A program made the translations under genes and the position numbers. The notes beneath the pieces were generated by a model. It was not told the origin of the DNA. It made no database searches and saw only the letters and a program-made list of their open reading frames with translations. Shown here in pieces: positions 55,863 to 64,000 of a DNA stretch of 64,000 nt. Each line of letters opens with the position of its first letter. Position 1 is the first letter of the stretch. Origin of the DNA: Dryococelus australis (lineage: Eukaryota > Arthropoda > Insecta > Phasmatodea > Phasmatidae); NCBI GenBank assembly GCA_029891345.1, contig CM057003.1, positions 7,358,709 to 7,422,708 of the forward strand, given 5' to 3'.

Positions 55863-57030
55863 TTTGGGCTTTTTAACAACACAAATTCATGCATGTCAGC
55901 GGAATTTATAGTTAGGATGTCGTCTGAACTATGTGTACATTACATATACTTATAAAAGTGTGTATGTAATATTATATTTACAGTTACAGGACGATATTTT
56001 CCCGGGGGTTTATCTTGTTGTTACAAAATACCTGAGACAGTTTATTTTCAAGCCGACGAATGGTTTTAGTTGGGTGACAAATCACGTGTTTTTGTGACTA
56101 CACATGCGCGTTTATCCTTGCGACCCTGGGTTGACAGAGTGTGGCCGCAATGTATGCACTTTATGAACAGTCAATGCTCCATTCGGTGACGTTAAAATAC
56201 ACACTCGCCCGCACTCCAATATCTGCGTGTGTTCGTTTCATGAAATCGAATTTGTTTGATTTCACATTGCACGGCCATGAGCAGGCGATGGAAAATATCA
56301 AACGAAGTCGATGTCGTCGTAATTGCTCACCGATCGAATTATATGAGCCATTACAGAATTTCGGCTCACACTATAACCTATTTGACCTGCTTGTTGAATA
56401 AGCGTAATGTCCTAGCGACGACTGACATCAAGGGTTATTAGAGCTGAAATTAGATTATTTTTGTGAGTTGATTTGCATCCCTAGTTATAAATTATCCGGA
56501 ACTCTTTTGCGTTCCCGTAAAAGAACGAACGATAAGTTTGGAAGCAATTTTCTTACAGAGATCTACATTCATACCTATAGTGGAACAGAGAACATTCTAT
56601 TGTAATTACTAATTTTAAGCACGCATATTTTAGTCACAAATTGTTATATTTCTGTAACTAAAATGTATGTGGATGATAGGAATTATTATAATAATATTTG
56701 TAAACATTATTGTTACTTGTTTATCACATACCATGAGGGTGATTATAATTACGGTCTTGCGGGACTATAGTTTCTTTACAGAATGTGCTTTCTGAAGTTT
56801 ACTCGTAAATTTTGATTAGAAATAGACTGTTATTAATATGATGTTTTGAATATTTTTAAGCTAATTCAAGCAAAATATTGTACACTGTTACAGAATATAT
56901 GCTTTCTTGTTTGGTATGCAACACAGATCTTAATTTTCTGACATTTTTGTTTGTGAGGTTAAAACACTTCTTAATGAGTTGTGCATTTTTTTTACTGTTG
57001 TGTGTTGTGCTCCATTTAAATCCACTCTCC
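55863..57030. other. No recognised gene
   Basis: The overlapping plus frames 56141-56401 and 56256-56441 lack domains. The rest is AT-rich. Confidence 0.55.
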
Positions 57031-57272
57031 TATAGGCTGCCCACATTAAAGGGAGTACTTTTGAGGCCCTAATTACTTTTTCTCCTATCAGTCAATTTTT
57101 ATCTTTCCACTACTGTTTTAAATAAATATTGCCGTTTAAGTAATAAACACAGTGTATACATTTCACCGGACTCGAAAGTTAACGTATAAGGCTACAATAT
57201 AAAATATATTCTTTGACTATTATTCGAAATGAGAAAGCTTTAAAAAGTGCGTACTTCATCGTACGTAGCATA
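57031..57272 (+). mobile_element. MITE-B copy (B4)
   Basis: The left end TATAGGCTGCCCACATTAAA and the right end, minus strand TATGCTACGTACGATGAAGT, are diverged inverted repeats. The interior shares AATATTGCCGTTTAAGTAAT and TTGACTATTATTCGAAATGA with B3. Confidence 0.88.
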
Positions 57273-58885
57273 TAACTTAAATATATATGTATATATACAC
57301 ATTATACAGTGTTCAATCTAAGGCTGTATAGCAACGTAATGATGAAGCTTCGCTGGCCAACCAAGCAACAGGCTGCCCGCTATACCAGCAGAAACTGACA
57401 CGTGCCATTAATCATGTGGGTATATGAGGAACAGGTGTGTGGGACGTCGGGACGGGTCTCATGAGGCGTGCGGTATACCTACTACGTTTCCTTGCACGAT
57501 GCGCACAGCTGCGTAAGAGTCGTTCCGTTTCCTCAGCTCATCGCTTCGGTACTCAACATACGCGGTTGTTATGTCCGTTAATTATAGCGCATCAGCTGCA
57601 CGAGATCTTGACGTGAAATGTCTTAATGCGATCGCGTTGCACTGACGGAGCCATACATGAGTTCGAGAGTACGAAACTCTATTAACTATTTGCATTCGAG
57701 CTTTGTATCGCATTCCGTCCCTGTCTCCATGATCGAGGACATAATGCACATTAAGGGTATTTATGATTGACATTGTACACAACAAGGAATCATTTCCCAG
57801 AGTTTGGATCATGTTTTTTTGTGAGAAATCTGATTTGTTGAAGAGGAGAGTCAGTGGTTCAGACGTGAATGGAAAAACTTGCTTTTTAGGGGCTATTTAA
57901 TCACAAATTTCTCCCTAGCAAGTTTTATTTTCATGCGAGCTCCCCCCCCCCCCCGTATATAATGAACATTACAAAGTTGAATACTTTTGTAATACAAGTT
58001 GTTTTACGAAGACTATGAAAGAAAAGACAAAAATGTGCGTGTAATATTTCACGAAGCTGTCCCGCAGCCAATGTAATTCGAGGACATGTGTAGAAACGAA
58101 CATCGCACGCATAGCCATGACGGAAAAAAATTGAAATAATTACTGCCAAAATATTTTTCAAAATACTCAAAATAGTTGCGAATGTTATGTATGAGTAATA
58201 GAGTTTAGACACCGCTTGCCTGTTTGAAGGCGAGTTACATTATGGCGTGTATTAGAGCAGCAGAATTTCCTTTCGCCTAGTCGAATAAGAAATAATCTTT
58301 TCGTATAAATTATATACATGAACACAGTAAATTATAAATCTAGCATGCAGTCAGCATTCCGCGCGATGAATAATTGTGTCCGCTCGTGCTTCTAAAATAT
58401 CTGTGACGCTGTTAACGAATAGACTAGCAATTCCGACACTGCCGTCTAACGTGAATTATTTAACGTTCCTAATTAACATTCTAACAAAACTCTAGTCTGT
58501 GATAGTACATGCACACACTAACATAATTTGTGGGAGTCCACACAAGTTAAGATTAACTACACGCGTAATAAAAAATATGTACTTCAGTTTCGTGTCGATA
58601 AAACATTTTCCCCCCAACTGTGTCACGAAATATAAGCATCAGCTTCTCTTAGATAACAAGACCCCGTTTAGTTGCGCTACTGCGGACACTGACATGAATT
58701 GCCGCGAAACTCTTATGATGCGACCAAAATATTCGTAGGAGAAATAAAACGTAAGCAGAAGAGATGAGGCTGGCTACATAATTTCGTTAAAATATGTTCA
58801 GCAAGTTGGTTTTCAAGAGTAAAAATTTAAATTTGCTACACTCGCATATAGGAAGGGAGTGTTTATACGTAGGTGTGTGCGCGTG

Positions 58886-58886
<1 letters not shown>
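57273..58886. other. No recognised gene; one 13-base C run
   Basis: The C run is at 57942-57954. The block 57320-57760 is GC-richer, without recognised content. The minus frames 57582-57812 and 57931-58212 have no domain. Confidence 0.5.

Positions 58887-58921
<35 letters not shown>
58887..58921. repeat. (TA)n microsatellite
   Basis: About seventeen TA units, followed by a GTGTGTGTGAGTGTG stretch at 58928-58943. Confidence 0.97.
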
Positions 58922-59040
58922 CACGTATGTGTGTGTGAGTGTGTAGAACAACAGCATTATTAAGGAGTCCAACTAGTATCTCAAAAGGGTCTTTACCGAG
59001 ACAGTCTACACTAAATACGATTTTACAACTTGTGATGTGG

Positions 59041-59308
59041 GAACGAGCGGTTAAGAGTTGGGGTTAGATGTCGAGCTCTTAATATCGGGGTCTGGAAAGC
59101 CAATGTGGGTTAAGCGGGGTGTGTATGGAGCAGCGCCGGAAGGCAAGGGTGGGGGAAACGGAGACCCTCGAGAAAACCCGACTAGTGGCATCGTCCGCTA
59201 CGATTCCCACACGCGAGAGTCCAGGAGCGATCCCGCCCGGAATGGAACCCGGTTCGCCTTGGTGGGAGTCGAGTAGTCTGACCACTACACCACCGCGGCC
59301 TCCCATTG
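59041..59308 (-). mobile_element. SINE-A, nearly full length
   Basis: Minus-strand head GAGGCCGCGGTGGTGTAGTG, then GGTCAGACTACTCGACTCCC and a B box GGGTTCCATTCCGGG. Body and 3' part (plus-strand GAGCTCTTAATATCGGGGTC) are present. A possible 7-bp duplication, GATGTGG, lies at 59034-59040 and 59309-59315. Confidence 0.9.
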
Positions 59309-59564
59309 GATGTGGATGATATAGACCAAGTAGAAGTCTTAGGGAAGACAAGGGTGCAATGATGTTTCCCTGCTCGCTCTCTTATCCTAGCGGGAGGACA
59401 CCCACCTCTGACCGCCGCCGAATTACGTCACTGCCTTTCATTATGATGTCTTGTCTACCGTCTCAAATTCGCTAGTTTCCTATTGGCCCCACCGCGTCAG
59501 CCAGACGCAATTGTTCTGTGAGCTTTTGCATATTTCTGCAATTTGTGACTGTTGCGTTATGTTG

Positions 59565-59755
59565 CCATTTATTTATTGTATTGGGCTTTTTAACGTCCCG
59601 CGGTTTTACGCTTGAAGGTTTAGCAGGGGACGGCTTGCAGACTAACTTATAACCTAACTTAAAGTAGCATTCATGCCTTACCCGGGATTCGAACACAGAA
59701 CCTCCCGCACCCCAGATCGGTGGCGAACCAACCGACTGCGCCACGGGAGGTCGGC
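59565..59755 (-). mobile_element. SINE-B copy
   Basis: Minus-strand head ACCTCCCGTGGCGCAGTCGG, B box TGTGTTCGAATCCCGGGTAA, interior AAGTTAGGTTATAAGTTAGT, and tail GTTAAAAAGCCCAATACAAT. Same order as the copy at 8565. Confidence 0.9.
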
Positions 59756-61201
59756 GCCATTTATTTATGAACTGAGGTTTAATAACATAACTGCACGCAT
59801 TGAAGCCTCACCCGACGTTGTTATTCATGTCGCCTTCGTAACAATATCTATAAATACGAAAATAATACGAAACTTTAATTTTATATTAATAACAATAGTC
59901 TACTTTTTCGAGGGCTGTACAGCCTCTCCTAGTTAAACTATTACAATTGGTAAAATTTTAATACACTTATAAGTAAAGGTTTCACTGTAAAAGCCGCCCC
60001 TGTTATTCTACAGACATAAATCCGGGACGCTTATAAACAACTATGCAGGAAGACTTACAAGAAAATTGGCAATATTCAACGTACTAGTTTATCGTAGTGA
60101 CAAGCAGTGGAAATTCGGCACGGGACCTTTGGGCCGCGTACTATGGCATGGGCACATAAATATCAAAAGGACGTGTAATAACTTCTGGTTATCGAGGTAG
60201 TTTACGACCACTAGTAACCTGTAATTTCAATAACTCTTAACGAAAATATACGACACAGTTTATTGTTTCCGCCGCCTGACATTATATATGAAGTAGCAGC
60301 TAAAGTAAATCATAACGGATGCTTCACAATAAAACCTAAGTCGATAAATACTTCAGGTCAAATATGGCGGGCAAAATTGCACTTAAATCCCGCTTATATT
60401 CCCGTGCTCAGAAGAAGCTACCTGAAGTTAAACTTTACACGACGGACGTAAAAATAATGCCTGAGCACTTCTGTTATTTTGTTTGTCACAGGACGTACGT
60501 TCTGCATTAAGTATCGTCAATATTAATTAACTAATATACTTGAATAAATACTGCCTCATCTAAATCACAGGCGGAACATAGATATGTGGTTTCGCAAGTA
60601 CGTAGACTCCAAAAATCGATCGGGGACTTATTTTAAGAAACAGAACACTCTCAAATTTGCAGTATTTTAATGAGAAAAGAAAAACCACTCTGACGGATTG
60701 ATGCGGTCCACGCAAAGAGCAGATTATTAATACGAATACTAGCAAAGTTAATGAAAATGAGGATATGGTTTTTCGTAACCATATGATCGTAATTATTTAG
60801 ACTCACGTTTAAAAAAAATTATGCAGAAATAAGTAAAAAAACTTTTTTTTTTACGCGCCGCTTCGAAAGTTACACAGCATTTAAATAGCGGAACAGTAAT
60901 TTAGCGCCTTTAAAACCTTTATGAATTTTCTCCATTGTCGCATACTAGTCATTATAGAGGCTTCATTACACAGAAACTAAACTTAGCAAGTAATTATTTG
61001 GTATAATATAAACTAGAAATTCTAAATAACTGTCGGCTATGTTTATTGGCTGGTTCCATGCGTGTGTTATTAATACTAACACGAAACTATAATTTGGATT
61101 TGTGCCACAGGGTAGCCTATAAAGCTAATTTACAAACGATGTACTAACACTTTCTTGAAAAATTTATATAAGGAAGGACAAAGAGAAAAGGGTATATTTA
61201 A
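59756..61201. other. No recognised gene
   Basis: AT-rich sequence with short frames only. A T run lies at about 60844. Confidence 0.55.
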
Positions 61202-61549
61202 GGCTCGGTCTCATCCGCCATGTTGAATTTTCTATTAATGTGTCATAACTTCCTTTTCAGTGAAATAAGCAAATATTTGTTATAACATTATCACGATTGA
61301 CAACCCCCTTCAAATGTAGCCGTTAAAATTCATCCACATGTGATAATGGTGATTGTAAAATGGCATTAATCTGTTGATAATTCTCGGAAAAATACGGCAT
61401 GACTACTTAACGGATTTTTAGAATTTATGTTTGTACTTCAGCGTAACGTATATTGCCATGATTGTATAGTAGCAGTTTCGTAATAAGTGTCGGTATACAA
61501 CTTAAATAAGCTAGGACCAATAATTCAACATGGCGTGTGAGGCCGAGTC
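61202..61549. mobile_element. 348-bp MITE flanked by TTAA
   Basis: Inverted ends GGCTCGGTCTCATCCGCCAT (left) and GACTCGGCCTCACACGCCAT (right, minus strand) both continue GTTGAATT. TTAA flanks both sides (61198-61201, 61550-61553), the target of piggyBac-type transposases. The first bases of the ends are not those of the best-known piggyBac elements, so the superfamily is a suggestion. Non-coding. Confidence 0.85.
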
Positions 61550-61553
61550 TTAA

Positions 61554-64000
61554 GGCAGACTGTAGCACCGCTATGGTCCATAATTTAATTAACTCTAATC
61601 AGCTGCGGAAAAATGCACAGAATAGCTTAAAATATATCTTCATCGCTCAAATTGCTTGTTTTGGTTATATTATTTTAACCATTTAACTTGATTACTGAAA
61701 AAATATTAAATAATACCTAAAGTTTTCACTTTTAAACATCTAATTTTATTTAATGAATTTTCTGAAAAATAATTTTGTAAATATAGAAAAATGAATCAAC
61801 TTAGTTACTAATCTTGTAAAATCCTGCTCGTTTTCTCACAACGTAGGTAAATGCAACTATCACGTTTTAATTCTCGCAGCGTAAAATTTGTTTTAACATA
61901 CAAATGAAAAATGACATGATTATTTTTCAACACAAGCTAATTTCACGAGTCTTGAGACCTTCAAGGAGTTCGGTTATTTTCAGTATTTTTGAGCAACACG
62001 TTAGGCTTTTAAATCATTTTACTGTGTTAAAATCAGTTCGCAACACATTTACGTTAAGCGGAAATAATATTCCTTTTTCATATTGCAGAGAAAGTATTCT
62101 GTCACAACGAAACAAAAAGTGAATGCGAAAATACTTGCAGTAAAGAATGATGCATGAATAGAACGCACAAAGTTGGCTGGTGAAACCAGACGAGGAAAAT
62201 AAAACTCAGATTTCGTGCTGTATCCCCATACAGGAAGACAGCGAGGGAGAAAAAAAAATTGCAGAAAGGAATTTTTGATTAAAGTTGTTGTTGGTGGGGG
62301 TATTTAAGGCAACTGTTCCGTTCCTAATGAGATCGCATTAGCATTTACAGCTGGCGCAGGGTTTTTGAAGAGTCGAGCCCCAGAGACCTCGCTCCAGGGG
62401 TGCGCCATTACTGTTGCATGTTATGTCGGGGTGAAGCGAGATATGCAAACGAGGGAACGTTTACCCCTTTACCCCCCGCCTTTTTCCTCCGCCCAGTCTA
62501 ATTTCAGTAGCGGGTACTGTCTCCGATCCAGCTTCGAAGGACAACTTCGTCTGCCTATCTCGTAAGCTCTGCGCCCTAGCGTATGATCGAGTGGGATAAG
62601 GCACGAACCAACATATTATTTGCTTTCTCACTTTGTACGCGAAGGCAAATAAAGGGGTCGGATTACAAACTAAAGTAGAACGGGATTTGAACTCTTGACA
62701 TCATCCGTTTTACAGGGCGGGATTAAAAAATTAAATCAAACTAAGTTTTGCTAAAATTAGGTATGAAATAAGCATAATTTCCTTCAAATAAAAGATGTGA
62801 AGATCACTTGCCACTTGGTATAGCTTTTAATAGTGCAAACAGCCATTGGGCTCTTAAATATTGTACTGTGAGTTAATCGGCTAGAAACGTAGTACCACAT
62901 ACATATATGTACTAGCAGACACCAGACTATGAACGAATAACAGTAAATGCTTTTGTTGCTTTCCCCTCCCCCGAAAATAATAGACAAACTTCATTCTTTG
63001 AAAAGAAAATATCTAAATGTCACGCTTATTACCGAATTTGTGTTATAAACAGTACTAGAGAATGGAGAAGTTTTTTGCGTTGGCGTCTGGCGTGGAGCGT
63101 CGGTGCTTTTCATCTTCTGTCATTCCGATCGGCCGGCGGCTATCTTGTCTGCCATGTTGGATGTCGGTGACCGTGTCCTTAACCTTTGACATTGACCCGG
63201 TGACCTTTGACTTTGAAAATCCTAAAAATCCCCAAAAAATCCAAAAAAATATATAAAAAATTATTTTAAAATGTATTTTAAGTATATTAAAAATATACTG
63301 AAATAATTATTAATGAATTACTTTTTATTGCATTAATATGTCTATTAAATGTTATCTTAAAACTTGTGTGGACGCTTCTTCACAGTTTACAATTAAATTT
63401 CAATATCAGATAAATAAATTTACGAAAATATTAATAAATACTTAATTTGAGAAAGACTCTTGTTAAAGTTATGTTATCAATTTTTTTTAATACTACAATC
63501 AATATCTGATCATTTGGATGGTGAAAAGTACGTATTAAGTGATGTGGAAACTAAATTGTTTGTATATTGAAAGGTCGATTGCGTAAAAGTGACAGGAAAG
63601 CAGCTCAGCATTTCAGTACTCTGATCATACAAAAAATCTATGAATTTCCACATTAAAAAATCCCAAATCTATAGTTATCATTATTATTACATATCAAAAC
63701 TATAACTGACATTTATTTTTCCAGTTTGTTATCCATTAAATATTTTAGTACTAAAATAAATTTGTAGTGTTTGCCAACCAATGTTGACCAAAATGATTTA
63801 TTTACGGAAGTTAAAAAATTCTAAAAGATTATTTTAACTTTAGAGTGTTTAAGCAGGAGTCAGATAAAATGCTTAACTGAAGTTGAGGAAACTGATTTGA
63901 ACCACCGGTAAAACATAGACGATTATTATTTTAGACGATGTACTTTATTAGCCAATTTATTACAGGATATAAGAATCAAAATATTTGCTAAACATAAAAT
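61554..64000. other. No recognised gene
   Basis: Mostly AT-rich. A GC-richer patch lies at 62370-62580. At 63168-63215 a cluster of TGACC/CTTTGAC motifs occurs (GGTGACCGTGTCC, AACCTTTGACATTGACCC, GGTGACCTTTGACTTTG). Frames here are short and have no domain. Confidence 0.5.

Overview
The window is a piece of a eukaryotic nuclear genome, almost certainly from an arthropod. It is AT-rich with no operons or long reading frames. It is dense in tRNA-derived SINEs, miniature inverted-repeat elements (MITEs), dead Tc1/mariner transposases, minisatellites and (TA)n/(GT)n microsatellites. The transposase types (Tc1 DD34E, a DUF4817-type N-terminus, mariner-like transposases with the SPDLNPLD/RSPDLTP motif) and the SINE structure fit large insect genomes such as cockroaches, termites, stick insects or grasshoppers. 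That placement is from memory of families; a crustacean cannot be excluded.

I found no exon of a host gene. Every open frame is short, and those I recognise are fragments of transposases or repeats. The window therefore reads as intergenic or deep intronic sequence built from mobile elements of several ages.

Layout. 0-9.5 kb: a 38-bp minisatellite (2.5-3.3 kb), a 24-bp AT-rich minisatellite (6.4-6.8 kb), SINEs, and three diverged tandem units of about 290 bp. 9.5-13 kb: a candidate 1.7-kb TIR-bounded element with a nested MITE, then an acidic pseudogene containing a 24-codon repeat. 15.5-17.3 kb: a diverged tandem array of about 285 bp, with a dispersed inverted relative at 37.6 kb. 20-26 kb: SINEs, a nested MITE/mariner/SINE stack, and two Tc1 remnants. 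26-36 kb: many MITEs of one superfamily, a MITE with doubled GTTGCACCA ends, a deleted DUF4817-type element and a SINE with a clear target-site duplication. 36-47 kb: a 125-bp MITE flanked by TTA, a full-length but dead mariner-like element, several SINEs, and an unusual concentration of long G or C runs. 47-58 kb: a 26-bp minisatellite, a 280-bp inverted repeat, a 2.2-kb pile-up of MITEs, and a 1.07-kb fold-back element. 58-64 kb: two SINEs and a MITE flanked by TTAA.

The commonest component is one MITE superfamily whose ends read close to TATAGGCTGTTCACGGTAAA. I count about 15 copies in three local subfamilies (A about 400 bp, B about 240 bp, C about 410 bp). Labels such as SINE-A/B/C and MITE-A/B/C are local to this annotation. 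All repeat calls come from alignment by eye; boundaries are usually good to about 10 bp, and exactly stated only where a target-site duplication is visible.
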